64,000 nt of DNA from Paracorniculantispora psalliotae (GCA_002796755.1 PHFE01000022.1:79916-143915); one strand, 5' to 3'. Shown: positions 43,433 to 53,915, counted from the first letter of the stretch. The notes: generated by a model not told the origin, from the letters alone. A program made the numbers and translations.

Positions 43433-44293
43433 ATGCCTATCTCCGCCCCCAAAGCCACCAAGGTCCTTGACCTGCTCAGCCTCAAGGGCAAGACGGTCAT
43501 CGTCACTGGTGCCTCCGGCGCCAAGGGCATTGGTATCGAGGCCGCCCGCGGCTGCGCCGAGATGGGTGCCAACATTGCCCTGACTTACTCTTCGCGCCCC
43601 GATGGCGCTCAGAAGAACGCCGACGAGCTCGCCAAAACTTACGGCGTGAAGACCAAGGCGTACCAGCTCAACGTGGTCAAGTACACTGACGTTGAGGCCT
43701 TTGTCAACCAGGTTGTCCAGGACTTTGGCACCATTGACGGCTTCATTGCCAAGTAAGTGCTTTACAGTGCCGTGCCGTGCTGGCCGTGCCAAACGTTGCT
43801 AACCATCTCTAGCTCCGGCATGACTGCCGACGCGGGCGTTGTCGACGGAACCTCGGAGGCTTGGGACAAGGTGATCCAGGTCGACCTCAACGGCACCGCC
43901 TACTGCGCCAAGGCTATCGGCGCCGTTTTCAAGAAGCAGGGCCACGGCTCCCTCGTCATCACGGCCTCCATGTCCGGACACATTGCCAACTACCCCCAGG
44001 AGCAGACCTCCTACAACGTGGCCAAGGCCGGCTGCATCCACATGGCGCGCTCGCTTGCCAATGAGTGGCGCGACTTTGCCCGCGTCAACTCCATCAGCCC
44101 TGGCTACATCAACACGGGCCTGTCCGACTTTATCGACCAGAAGACGCAGGACCTCTGGAACAGCATGATCCCCGTCGGCCGCCCTGCCGAGTCGGCCGAG
44201 CTCAAGTCTGCCTACGTCTACTTCATTTCTGACGCCAGTTCGTACACAACCGGATCGGACCTGGTCATTGACGGCGGTTACACATCCCGATAG
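43433..44293 (+). CDS. NADP-dependent mannitol dehydrogenase (266 aa, two exons)
   Basis: Exon 1 (43433-43752) joins exon 2 (43813-44293) across a 60-bp intron (GTAAGT, branch GCTAAC, CTCTAG), giving 266 residues, the usual length of fungal MtDH. It is a classical SDR: cofactor loop TGASGAKGIG at 25-34, catalytic Ser in VITASMSGH, and Tyr-Lys in SYNVAKAG. The end DLVIDGGYTSR is typical. The fungal family converts fructose and mannitol with NADP(H) in the cytosol, which supports carbon storage, osmotic balance and sporulation. The start has context caccATGcc. Confidence 0.9.
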
Positions 44294-44415
44294 ATGCTTA
44301 AATAGTTAAATAAAGAAGCGTTTACTCTTGAGTTTCGAACAAGTATGAAAATGAATAGACGCAGACAGTGATGCGTTGCTTGCCCTGTGGAGGGGCGAAA
44401 CCATTTTTCGTTTTA

Positions 44416-44530
44416 AAAATACGAGAAATATAAGAAATATAAGAAGAATAAGAGAAATGAGAGAAATAAGACAAATAAGAGGGATATGAACAATAGGAGG
44501 AATAAGAAAAATAGGAAAAATATGAAAAAA
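44416..44530. repeat. purine-rich degenerate A/G/T microsatellite
   Basis: About 115 bp of imperfect agaaata/ataagaa words lie in the 3' gap between the mannitol dehydrogenase and the HNH gene, which converge here. The repeat yields Tyr/Ser-rich false frames on the opposite strand. Confidence 0.7.
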
Positions 44531-44541
44531 GTAGAACTCTT

Positions 44542-45690
44542 TTAGGGGTCTCTTGGCGCATCGCGCCAGTGATCAGGGCTAGACGCCCGTGAAGTTGAAG
44601 CCGATTCAGACGCAGCTCGCTTCCTCTTCTTGGGCCTTTGGCTGTGGCCGTCAAACATAGGAAGCGGTGGAAACCTGGTACGATTACCCGATCCTGACAC
44701 CTCCCGTAGCTTTGACACGCCGTCCTTGGTGCAAACCACACGGCGGGGCACGCCAGAGCGGACGCAGGAATGGGCATTGATCAGCACCGTCCACGCAAAA
44801 CGGGCAAAGACGCATTCAAGTGCAAGGCCGGTGAGCGGCTGCGGCCGAATGTTGTGATACACGGCGGCGAGCTCTTGGGAGGGAGCGCCGGAGAGAACGT
44901 GAACAAGCCACTCGCCCCATTTCGGGACTATGACAAATCCGCGCTGATCGAACACGGTGCGTAGGTGACTGCACAGAAGCATTGTGTTTTTCATATCGTC
45001 CGTTATGTTCGTGGGTATGGCCTCGGGTCGGGACATGTACTGGACCATTTGGTTGTCGGCGAACCAGTCTTGCTCGATGTGGGGGAGGACGTGTGCAATC
45101 TCCGTGCCGAGCGTAGATGCCGTTAGACGGCAGGAGACGTCGCGTGAGATGACTTCATGTTCAAAAGGCCACCCGAGCAGCTGGTCGACGTTCTCGGGGA
45201 ATCGCAGGCTGGAAGCCGTCCATGTCGGCGGTAGGTTGCCGTGAGGGAACCGGAAGTGCGCAAAGGAAGGGACAATCGGGTACGGAGCATCCCGGGCGTT
45301 GTCGTCGTCGCCGCCGTGGCGTGGTACATGAAAATAATAGTTGCGCCCGCGCAGGATGTGGTCAGGGTCGGTCGCCGCCGGCGGCGCGCCGTCCGCCCTG
45401 CTCTCCGAGAGGTACCCGTCCCAGCGGCAGTTGGCGATGATGGCGCACGCCACGCGCGCCGTGTCGTGGTGCAGGCCGAACTGGAGAGGTTCGGCCTCGG
45501 TGCAGACCTGGTCCGTTCGGGTGACTGGGTCGAGGGCCTCGAACATGAGTAGGAGGTTGGAGCCGTCGGGGTAGCCTGGATGGCGCAGCGTCACTCTGAG
45601 GTCTGTTTCGTTGGTGGGAGTGCCGGTCGGGACGAGGCTCTGGCCGAATTGCGAAGGGAGCTGAAAGCTCGCGCGTGCACCGGAACTCAT
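44542..45690 (-). CDS. HNH-endonuclease-domain protein (382 aa)
   Basis: A single exon of 382 codons starts MSSGARASFQLPSQFGQS. The N-terminal ~170 residues include NYYFHVPRHGGDDDN and PYPIVPSFAHFRFPHG. The HNH_2-type nuclease region follows (about 190-275): CRLTASTLGTEIAHVLPHIE gives the first His, and NTMLLCSHLRTVFDQRGF gives the conserved N..LLC..LR..FD segment. A basic tail (PKKRKRAASESAS) looks like a nuclear signal. HNH_2 proteins are frequent and variable in filamentous fungi; nuclease activity here is unproven. A decayed partial copy of this gene lies at 48155-48296. Confidence 0.75.
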   Translation of the reverse strand: MSSGARASFQLPSQFGQSLVPTGTPTNETDLRVTLRHPGYPDGSNLLLMFEALDPVTRTDQVCTEAEPLQFGLHHDTARVACAIIANCRWDGYLSESRADGAPPAATDPDHILRGRNYYFHVPRHGGDDDNARDAPYPIVPSFAHFRFPHGNLPPTWTASSLRFPENVDQLLGWPFEHEVISRDVSCRLTASTLGTEIAHVLPHIEQDWFADNQMVQYMSRPEAIPTNITDDMKNTMLLCSHLRTVFDQRGFVIVPKWGEWLVHVLSGAPSQELAAVYHNIRPQPLTGLALECVFARFAWTVLINAHSCVRSGVPRRVVCTKDGVSKLREVSGSGNRTRFPPLPMFDGHSQRPKKRKRAASESASTSRASSPDHWRDAPRDP

Positions 45691-46221
45691 TTTGCAAGAT
45701 TTTGTAGGATATTACTTCTTGTGATGAGAGCCTGCGATCGTCATGCCATGCCGTGCCAATGTGTTGGGTGAATATGGGATACTAGGCAACAGGTCGCGGC
45801 TGAAGCGGACGGCTGTACCCCGCGGTGGCAGTTTTCAGCCAAGGTACAAGCATTGGGAGTCGGCACCAGAAAGTTATACCTACTCTTGGCCTTTAGAGTC
45901 GATAAATTATCTTCTTGCTTCATTTTCTCCGTTCATCTTGTTGCTTGTATCTTTGCTAATTAGCATTGCCTGCCAATACCACCCCCATATTCTTGAGCAA
46001 AGCATGTTCGTCGTCCAAGTATTGTTAGTGAAGGCATTTCTATGATTATTAATATCATTCTAAAGCTTTATACACTCTATTGACTAGTTTTGTGATTCTG
46101 CTCAATGTAATAAATTGCGCATTTATTTGGGAAGTCGACAGTCGCTTGCAAGAAGCTCTGGTATAAACGCAGCCTTGCAGGCAGAGCCCCGCCTGAGCTC
46201 CCCACTGTCCGTCAACACGGC
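45691..46221. other. intergenic, no gene recognised
   Basis: Shared upstream region of the HNH gene and the small acidic protein gene, which are head to head. AT-rich in its second half. Confidence 0.45.
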
Positions 46222-46697
46222 ATGGCTGAACCAAAGAATCACGACAAAACATCCAAGCCAGAGCCTTTGCGCGAGCTCTGCATCCCCAACATGGTGCGTA
46301 ATAGCCATCCTCTCACCCACCTCTAATCATACGCCATACACTTGCATCGCCCCTGACACCCCGCTAACCCGTCCCGCAGAACAAGGACTCGAGCTTCACG
46401 TACGTGCACATGCACCGCGCGGGCGACGCCGACCTCTTTGAGGATTTCTGCCGCGACAAGCTGCCCGACGACGAGATTTACGTGCCGCCGCAGCACCAGC
46501 CCATCAACCCAGAGGACGAGGACGACGTGGTCCCGGACCAGCACGCCGCGTTTGGCATCCAGCGCGCGACGCAACGCGTGCGTGAGCCCGCGTGGAAGGA
46601 CCTGGGCCTGGCGGCGCTGATGGACAAAGGCCCAGACGACAAGGGGAAGAAGAATAGCGGAAAGGGCGCGGTCGGTGTTCGGAACCTGCCGCGATGA
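46222..46697 (+). CDS. uncharacterised small acidic protein (129 aa, two exons)
   Basis: Exon 1 (46222-46293) joins exon 2 (46380-46697) across an 86-bp intron (GTGCGT, branch GCTAAC, CCGCAG) in phase 0. The protein begins MAEPKNHDKTSKPEPLRELC and continues with SSFTYVHMHRAGDADLFEDF, an Asp/Glu/Pro-rich middle (PINPEDEDDVVPDQ) and a basic Gly-Lys end. No signal peptide, membrane segment or known domain is seen. The fixed splicing and acidic, ordered composition suggest a conserved fungal protein of unknown role. It converges with the TRAPP gene. Confidence 0.6.
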
Positions 46698-46995
46698 TTC
46701 TCGGATGCGTGGCGATGGGACCGAGTACCTGGTTGGAGCGACCAGCGCCAGGTGTTTGGGGCGGCGTTTATGGACTGGACTCTTCACGTTTTGCACTTTA
46801 CGAATCAATGACTGCACTTGCTGATATGCCAAGTTATTGTATATAATTATTCATGACCTAATAAACACCAATGGATCCGATGTATGCTGCAGAAAGCAGC
46901 CAAAATGGTCTTTCACCAGCCAACGCCAACTCCGAAATGTGCACCCAAATAATGTCCCATGCTCAATCATCCTCACCATCTGTCCTCTCCTAACT

Positions 46996-47710
46996 CTAAC
47001 TCTTTCCCAAGAACGCCTCGCGCTCCACCACCTCTGGCGCAAACTTGACCAGAAACACCGTCTTGCCCGGCCACATCTCGCCCTCGGCGACCGTGTGCGC
47101 CGTCACCTTGGCCGGGAAGTCGGCGCCGTCGCAGACGCCCTCGATGACGCCCGCCGCAAACGCCGCGCAGTTGAGCTGGCTCATCTCGCGCGGCACGGAA
47201 ATGTACTGGTTGACGAGCGGCTCGTTGTCGATAATCATGTACTCCTCGGGCGTGTCCGGGTTGTTGCTCTTCTCGAGGCGGTCCGCCTGTCGGCCAAAGA
47301 GGTGCGTCCAGGCCGTCTGCTTGATAAAGTGCAAAAGGGCAATGATGTTGAGCGGGCGCAGCTGCGTGCGGGCGGGTTCGCGGTAGAGGAGGAGGTCGAG
47401 GAGCTTGAGGCCGATGGAATGGCCTTGGAGGTTGAGCCTGCGCTGGTTAGCTACGTTCCCGACAAGCGTCCTTGAACTGATTTTCGCGATAATGCCGGAA
47501 TTCTTACCTCTGCTCTAGCTCTTGGATGCCCTTGACACGCCGCTGCGCATACGTCACCATCTCGCCAAACAGGTAAGCAAAGCTGGCCTGGCTCATCTCC
47601 CCGCCCTTGGTGCGGTTCAGCGGCCGGTGGTAGATGGTCTTGCCGTTGCTGGGCAGCCGCAGGCCCGACTCCTTGGTCACGGCCTGCGCGCTCGGTTGTG
47701 TGCTCGCCAT
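46996..47710 (-). CDS. TRS31: TRAPP complex subunit Trs31 (214 aa, two exons)
   Basis: Exon 1 (47710-47508) joins exon 2 (47437-46996) across a 70-bp intron (GTAAGA, branch GCTAAC, GCGCAG) to give 214 residues. The Bet3-like fold shows the family features GGEMSQASFAYLFGEMVTYA near the start. The middle has LNLQGHSIGLKLLDLLLYRE, then LNIIALLHFIKQTAWTHLFG, and later ISVPREMSQLNCAAFAAGVI. These identify Trs31/TRAPPC5, a core subunit of the TRAPP tethering/GEF complexes that act at ER-Golgi and Golgi membranes. I chose the ATG at 47710 (MASTQPSAQAV) over a longer frame that runs into the promoter. Confidence 0.85.
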
Positions 47711-48049
47711 CGTGTGCTGGTCCGGCGGTGGTCGGTGGGCGGCGTGGTAGATGCAGTCGCTGCGTTGAGCAGGGGAGGCGACATGAGGCCAGCGATGCCC
47801 CACCATGGATTTCCAGCAGAGGAGACGACCAACTTGAACTTGTACATATCATATTTACGAAAGATTTTTTTTTTGCATCTAGCTTGCAGATCTGGTAAAC
47901 GTGAACGCAGAGTAAATGCACGCACACAAGGCTATCACAGCCTCGAGAGCTCGGTGGGCTACAGCGAGGGAGTAACTAGCGAACAACTGCGAGGGTCTCG
48001 CGGCCATTGCCCGCTAACGATGTCGCCATCGGCTTGGTAGTTATCAACC
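47711..48049. other. intergenic, no gene recognised
   Basis: 5' flank of the Trs31 gene. Frames on both strands have no supporting feature. Confidence 0.4.
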
Positions 48050-48147
48050 TTACTCGTATGGCGTCTAAAACCTGTCACCAATGCTGTCTAAGTTGGAACT
48101 TTACTCGTATGGCGTCTAAAACCTGTCACCAATGCTGTCTAAGTTGG
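48050..48147. repeat. tandem duplication of a 47-bp unit
   Basis: The sequence ttactcgtatggcgtctaaa..ctgtctaagttgg occurs at 48050-48096 and again at 48101-48147, identical by eye, with four bases between. It abuts the decayed HNH-gene copy. Confidence 0.8.
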
Positions 48148-48154
48148 GAGGTAA

Positions 48155-48296
48155 CTGGAAGTGCGCAAAGGATGGCACAATCGGGTAAGGAACGTCGCCC
48201 GTACTGTCGTCACCGCCACCATCGCGCGATACATGAAAATAATAGTTGCGCCCGAGCAGGATGTCAAGGTCGGTTGCCGCCGGCGTCGTGCCGTAC
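48155..48296 (-). pseudogene. decayed fragment of the HNH-endonuclease gene
   Basis: On the minus strand this stretch encodes AATDLDILLGRNYYFHVSRD and DVPYPIVPSFAHFQLP. It aligns to the N-terminal region of the HNH protein (AATDPDHILRGRNYYFHVPR and DAPYPIVPSFAHFRFP) and to its DNA at about 45250-45390, with substitutions and small indels. Only this piece is present and no nuclease motif follows. It is a partial duplicate left after ectopic duplication. Confidence 0.75.
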
Positions 48297-48389
48297 ACTT
48301 CTACGCAATATTTCACTAAAAAAAAGAACATCTACCTATATCCTACTTATGCAAATGAATGATGGTGCTAACAAGTTGAGAGCCCCCGC

Positions 48390-48857
48390 TCACTTGTTGA
48401 TGTCGAGAGCGCGGAACCTCTCGTCCACACCACGACCTCTACTATCGCCGAGCTCTTTTAACAGGCAAGCCGCCGCGACCACTCGAAAACTCTGCAGCTG
48501 TCCCGTCTCGGCGCTCCCCTTTTCAGCCTCCAGCGGCTTTGCACAAGCCACTACAAAGCATGCCCATGACAGGCGAAGCGCGTCAAACTCTTCTCTATCA
48601 TCTTCGTCGCTGTCATCGTCGCTGTCATCGTCGCTGTCATAGTCAATAATATGGTATGCCGCATCTTCGTCTTTTTTCTTAATACCGTCGTGAATAAGCT
48701 TCGAAATCCATGTCATGACCCTGTCCGTCTCCTCTTTGAGTCGGATGGATGCCTCACGCTGCTGTCGCGATTGCATACCCTGTCTGTTCAGGATCGACCC
48801 GCGAAATACCTCGGCTTCGGAAATGCAGTTTCGAGGGTTGTCAGAAAAGTGCCACAT
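48390..48857 (-). CDS. hypothetical protein with Asp/Ser repeat (155 aa), weak
   Basis: An open frame of 155 codons starts MWHFSDNPRNCISEAEVFRG. It has an amphipathic helical stretch (RLKEETDRVMTWISKLI) and a DSDDDSDDDSDEDD run encoded by GTC/ATC triplet repeats. No domain or signal is recognised. It lies on the same strand as the HNH fragment just downstream, so it could be the upstream part of the decayed copy's host gene. It could also be non-coding. Confidence 0.35.
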   Translation of the reverse strand: MWHFSDNPRNCISEAEVFRGSILNRQGMQSRQQREASIRLKEETDRVMTWISKLIHDGIKKKDEDAAYHIIDYDSDDDSDDDSDEDDREEFDALRLSWACFVVACAKPLEAEKGSAETGQLQSFRVVAAACLLKELGDSRGRGVDERFRALDINK

Positions 48858-48949
48858 GCTATCCGAGATTGAATCCTCGTACCTGTCTCATGTTAGCCCA
48901 AGTTACTCATCGGCGGATGGTGGGGAGCGCTTCATAGGCAGTATATACT

Positions 48950-51012
48950 CTATATAATAGATATCTTATGTATACCGTAGCCCTGCATAGACTCATATTC
49001 TAGCCATTTATGGCTTTTAATCGATTGATACCCAGTCCAGTCTAATATACCGAATGCAGATTTGAAGGCGAATAAAGTCCCGCATCGCCTAAACTGTCCC
49101 CTCGTCACTCCGGTCGCCACTAGCAAAAGGCATGAAATTGACCAAGACGCGGGATATTGATGAAGGTCAACTAATATAGGTAAACAGTGAAGTTCAAAAG
49201 ATGGGAGCTGATAATCCAGCAGTATCTGTGCCAGTGGCGTTTCATATTCCATCCCGTTGAGCGCAATGCTATACCGGAACTTCCGCGACCGCTGGAGCAC
49301 CACCGTAAAAAGATATCCAGAGAGCCGGAGATTGCCACTTAGCAACTGCGAAAATGGATCCTGAGTAGCAGTCACGACTTCATGACCGATAGTACCGACC
49401 AGTATCTTGATATCTTCGAGTGGGGACGCTTCATAGTGACCAACCGTCACTATAGTGTCTACACTCGCCCACGACCAAGATGGCGCCCGATATGGCTGTA
49501 CTCGAGGCTTGTCGGAGCTGCCCAGCCATAGAAGCTGAGTTGGTAATGATTTCACCCATAGTCCGGCGCAGTATTCGTCATGGATGGCACTTTGGATAAC
49601 TCTAGCGATTCCGGCTATCGCTACGAGTTTGTCTCGTGAGTGGCTTAGTTTGCAAGCGGAAAACTGTTTGACGACTTGGGACCAAAGCCGTAAAGCCAGC
49701 TCCCTCGTACCAAGAGGAGATCCTCCGCCAATAGGTGTCAAGACAGACAAGATATCATTTCGAGAAATACCGTCGTCGAGAACCTCGCCGGGGATACCCT
49801 CTGGATACATCTCGCACGCCGAAACCCCATAGCATTGCCAGAACATCTGGCTTTCGTTAAAATGCAGTATTCTCGGCGCTAAAAACAATTCCTGCACAAC
49901 CCAACCCCGATCCATCAATGGCTGCCCCTTAAAAGCGTCAAGCCAAAAGTCTTTGCGATATATTCGATAGGTTTGACTGCTTCCCGCCCCCAAGGTAGAC
50001 TGGACAATATCTTGCTCAAGAAGAGACACTTCTCGTGACCGAAATAAGCCCCCGTCGCCATTCGCACTGGCAGTCGCTGCAATATTTAGTACTGCTCCAC
50101 GGTAAATACTCTGCATGAGTGGTGCTTCATGATCCCAATCATCCCTCGAATCCTGCATTATGCACAAAGAGTCTATCCAAATAAACCGGTAACCAAGAGC
50201 CCTTGTCACTGAGATTGCGTCCTGGAAGGTTTTGCTGAGGCGCGATATTTTCAATCCGGACATCAGGTTATGGCGGGATGTGGACGTTAGTGTGTAAATG
50301 GATCCTGTGCCCCAGCAATGACTCAGCGTCACATAGGGAGCCGAAGCAGGAGTTGGGTTGAACAGAGCAACGTCAACTACTTGGATTTGGTCATTCGTCG
50401 GTGTTCCAATGCGTACGAGACGCGTGGGGCGGAATGCCCCAAGCTTAGAGCTTGATGAATTTCCAGAATGACATCTTTTGTGGGTTGAGAAGCAGCAGGA
50501 TATCCAGTGCTTTGCAAGATGTTGAAAAGTTGTATTATCCAGGGTCTCGCGAGGTGCATATACTTGGAGAGGCCCGTCATCTGTTCAAAAAATTCAGCAT
50601 CCTCCCAACGTTATTTGCACGACCAAGTAAGAAATGCAGAGTCCATACCTACCACCCTGCGAAGGAAAAACTGGCACGTCCAGCCCAACTCATTCTGCGT
50701 CCCCGGCACTCCAATCCCGTTGGCGTTGACGGTGAATTCCAGAATGAGCGCACGTTCCGATGCTGAATCCAGCCGAATTCGATATTCTGAGACGGGCCTC
50801 AGAGGTAGTGGCACTGTTGCAGAATCACTTTGTGGTGGCCATTCGTGGCGGCAAATTATACTCCACAGCACTGTGCAAATTGCGCAAGATTTTGACGCCG
50901 CCTCCTGAAGACTTTGGACACTGGGCTGGTGTTCTGCCTCCTGGATGCTTTGCCCCCCGGACTGGTGATTCTGTGCGACGGTGAAGATCTTGGCGCAGGT
51001 GGAGCATAGCAT
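48950..51012 (-). CDS. HET-domain heterokaryon-incompatibility-type protein (664 aa, two exons)
   Basis: Exon 1 (51012-50649) starts MLCSTCAKIF, the usual beginning of this class, and joins exon 2 (50580-48950) across a 68-bp intron (GTATGG..GAACAG) in phase 1. In the unspliced reading the gene looks broken. With this intron the frame runs FLRRVVDDGPLQVYAPRETL, then HLAKHWISCCFSTHKRC and FRPTRLVRIG, straight into the HET core: VTLSHCWG (about 228), RALGYRFIWIDSLCIMQD and RGWVVQELFLAPRILHF. All are diagnostic. HET proteins trigger cell death on non-self recognition in many fungi; the partner of this one is unknown. A truncated RdRP-like fragment lies just upstream on the same strand. Confidence 0.85.
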
Positions 51013-51209
51013 CGTGGCGATCAATCTAGTGAGTCTAGAGCGTGCAGGGGTGATTAATGAAGGTCAGAGTTCAGTATATGAAAAAGTGTACGGAAATGGC
51101 CTACGGAGGAGCGTGTGGGAGGTGGCTTCTAAAAGTCCCGCGGGGCTATCACCCCACAGAGCCCCGGATCGCCGACCAAGTGCAGCAAATTTGCCAAGAC
51201 AATCACCAG

Positions 51210-51584
51210 TCAGTTCTTCAAATGCTCGAAAAACACCATCTCGAGTCGATCGAGCAACAAGAAGACATCCTCGGCGTTATCAAGCATCAACCAGACGCCA
51301 CAAACGACGTGTCGCACAGTCATGTCTCTTACCTGACACTTGCCGTCGCCGTGACGGTCGTATGTCGCCGGGCCGGTCGGCCGCGTCTTACTTTTATGAC
51401 GGTGTCTCTTCAGAAACTTGGTACCATCGTTCGATTTGAGAAAAGTGACCCAAGCAATGGGCTTTCGCTTCGGCTTATCGACAACCCAGTCTGCGATGCC
51501 CAGAATGTTCAAGAAAGGCGCGAGGGCATCTTTGAGATTTTGTTCCGCTAGGGTGGCGGGGACACCTCTCAGAAAGACTTCCAT
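51210..51584 (-). pseudogene. N-terminal fragment resembling a fungal RNA-dependent RNA polymerase
   Basis: The ATG at 51584 begins MEVFLRGVPATLAEQNLKDA, followed by LNILGIADWVVDKPKRKP and WVTFLKSNDGTKFLKRH. This pattern matches, from memory, the RRM-like N-terminus of fungal QDE-1/SAD-1-type RdRPs (MEVFL..VP..L....LK..L.PFM..LGI.DW...K...K). The frame ends at 51210 after 124 codons. A donor-like GTAAGA follows ..GDGKCQ at about 51322, but no downstream RdRP exon exists before the HET gene starts at 51012. I read it as a truncated relic of an RNA-silencing gene. Confidence 0.5.
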
Positions 51585-52207
51585 TTCTTCGACTGCCGCG
51601 TATGCCGGCTCCCGAGTCAAAGAATTAGATAAATGAGCACCACCGCAGATGATATTCTTAATGTGAAGTATATTCTGAATGATGCCATCCGTCCAGCCAA
51701 GTGCCTTGTTTGTGAAAGTTGCAACCCCGCACCTGCAGCCGCTGCCGCATGGTGGCGGAGACAGAAACTGACGGGCTGCAAGGCGACTCCCGCTGCTGCG
51801 GCTAGGGGGTTAAGCTGCCAATAGGCAATGTGATTGAAGTAACCCTATTACGATTTTTATAGAAAGTGTCCTCCCATAATAAAATTAGAGAGCGGTTAAT
51901 TAGCTAGATAATCTTATCCTTACTCTAAGTGATTTCTGGAAAGAAATATTCCAAGCAGAGCTTAAGGGTATGATAGTAAGTGATAAAAGGCTTCCAGGAC
52001 GTGAGTATATGTGTGACAAAACCCTCATCGCTATATTGGCGGAGATAAAACGCGGCCATGGCCTGAGGGACAGTATCAGACGTTATGACCTTCTCGTCTC
52101 TCTTTCAGGCATATGACATTGTGAAAGCAGGGGAACCATCTAAACATTGGCTTAGTACTCCGTATACAGTTCAGGACTCGTCTCCTCTGTCCGCCTGCGT
52201 GCAGTAG
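51585..52207. other. intergenic, no gene recognised
   Basis: AT-rich stretch between the RdRP-like fragment and the three-copy tandem repeat. No supported feature. Confidence 0.4.
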
Positions 52208-52605
52208 AATTACGATGTCTAATACAGCCAAATAAAGGTGTCTTACCCGTACCCGCGACCAGATCCTTTATGAATCCAACTAATATCACTGGGCAGCGAT
52301 TCTTAATCACCCAAGACTTTTTCGAAATTACGATGTCTAATACAGCCAAATAAAGGTGTCTTACCCGTCTCGTTGTGTCAGCTTGGCATACCCGCGACCA
52401 GATCCTTTATGAATCCAAACTAATATCACTGGGCAGCGATTCTTAATCACCCAAGACTTTTTCGAAATTACGATGTCTAATACAGCCAAATAAAGGTGTC
52501 TTACCCGTCTCGTTGATTCAGCTCGGCATATTCGTGATTGGATCCTTTACGAAACCAACGAATGTTGCTGGGAGAATCTCAATCACCTAAGAATTTTTCG
52601 AAAAT
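52208..52605. repeat. three-copy tandem repeat of a ~140-bp unit
   Basis: Units start at 52208, 52326 and 52466, each with aattacgatgtctaatacag and ending near ctttttcg. Copy 1 is 118 bp and lacks a 21-bp block (tctcgttgtgtcagcttggca type). Copies 1 and 2 are otherwise almost identical, while copy 3 is diverged in its second half. No coding potential is supported. The array ends 185 bp before the start of a small secreted protein gene. Confidence 0.85.
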
Positions 52606-52789
52606 ATTATAAACTTGCTTGCCGCCGTTGTAGCTCTTGTTCTTTATTATTATCCTTCAATCCCCCAAGATCTTAAATAATCAACAGTTCAAACCACTAT
52701 TATCAATCAGATCACTGGGTAACCGAAAATCATTTTTCATCCTTCCTTATTACCCCTAACCACCGTCAAGACTACTTATTGTCTAGATA

Positions 52790-53044
52790 ATGAAGTGGCC
52801 AATCGCGCAATTTTTGGCTATGCCTGGCCTAGCCTTAGCATTAACGGCGGATATGGAGTACTTTACTTGCCCAGCAGACAGATTTAGTGACCCGAAGTGG
52901 CAGTGTGTCCAAAGCTGCATTAAAGAATTACGGTCTCGCCCATCCCCAATCTTGGCTTGCGTCCCAAATATTCTTCAGGATGACAGCAATTCCGATGCTT
53001 TGGAAGGAGCATATTGTCTTAATCGTTGTAACTTAGGCACGTGA
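52790..53044 (+). CDS. small secreted cysteine-rich protein (84 aa)
   Basis: A single-exon frame of 84 residues. Signal peptide MKWPIAQFLAMPGLALALTA (cleavage near residue 20) is followed by a short mature domain with six cysteines (FTC.., WQCVQSC, ILAC, YCLNRC). The upstream leader is AT-rich and pyrimidine-rich, as in fungal promoters. Size, secretion and an even Cys count fit an effector-type protein; the function is unknown. It is placed right after the three-copy tandem repeat. Confidence 0.6.
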   Translation: MKWPIAQFLAMPGLALALTADMEYFTCPADRFSDPKWQCVQSCIKELRSRPSPILACVPNILQDDSNSDALEGAYCLNRCNLGT

Positions 53045-53915
53045 GCTATGATTCGGCTGGACGGGTAGATTTCAACCGTTGTATGGAGTTCTCCACTGGA
53101 GTTTAAGCTCGGCCGGTTGTTAGCGAGGCTGGGTGCATGGGTTCACAGAGATAATATCTTGAGTCGAGAATCCTTTTTCTAGTATAGAAAAAAAAAAGGT
53201 CTCGGACCACTTCACTTAATGGTGGCGCCATGTTCAGTTTTGAAAGGCCGTTTTTGACGTGACTAATAATGCAAGGCACAAACCGAGTGGCTCGGTGGAA
53301 ATAGGCAATTTCGAGTGGTTATTCTTAGTGCTTGTTATGTACAGTGGTGTAGGGGGAAAATGAAATAGTTAGTTCACGAAAACGGTGGAGGTACTTCCAA
53401 GGTACCCAGCAGGTCATCAGTCAAAAATAGCGGATGTTCCTCCCCACCGCGCTACTAAAACTCACTAAATGCACCCGCGCCACCCATTTCGGTTTTTACG
53501 GTTCACTTTGGCCGATATTTGGTTTGCGACCGACAGCAGCTGGAGAGATTCTGGCGCAGTCTTGTTGCCAAAACGTGTGCAAACGACCGCCAGGGCTGGC
53601 TTGAGCACAATACGCTTGCCATGCGATGATCATAACGACACGGGCGCAGCTCTGGAAGCCGAAGGCGATAGTGGAAACTTGAATCATATCTAGAAATAGC
53701 TCGCTGGAGGAGTCCATTAACACGTTGGCAGTCCACAAAGCTCGTTCTGCAGCCTTCGCAGTTATCACACGGCCGAATGACCGGCAGGCGGTCGAGTACG
53801 CTGATGGCTCCATGACTGGCTCATTGATAACTGTACTAACAACTAAATAGCAAATTCCCTCCCAAATTCATAAACCATGTAAATCATGCCCTCTACTATA
53901 CCGTCACCACCTTAT
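53045..53915. other. intergenic, no gene recognised
   Basis: 3' flanks of the secreted-protein gene and of the BCS1-like gene. Frames on both strands at 53496-53813 have no support. Confidence 0.4.

Noticed and set aside
50377..50580. Unspliced frame starting MTGLSKYMHLARPW as part of the HET protein
   Set aside because: The alternative frame reached by the GTATGG..GAACAG intron carries the conserved HET upstream residues; this one is a shadow.
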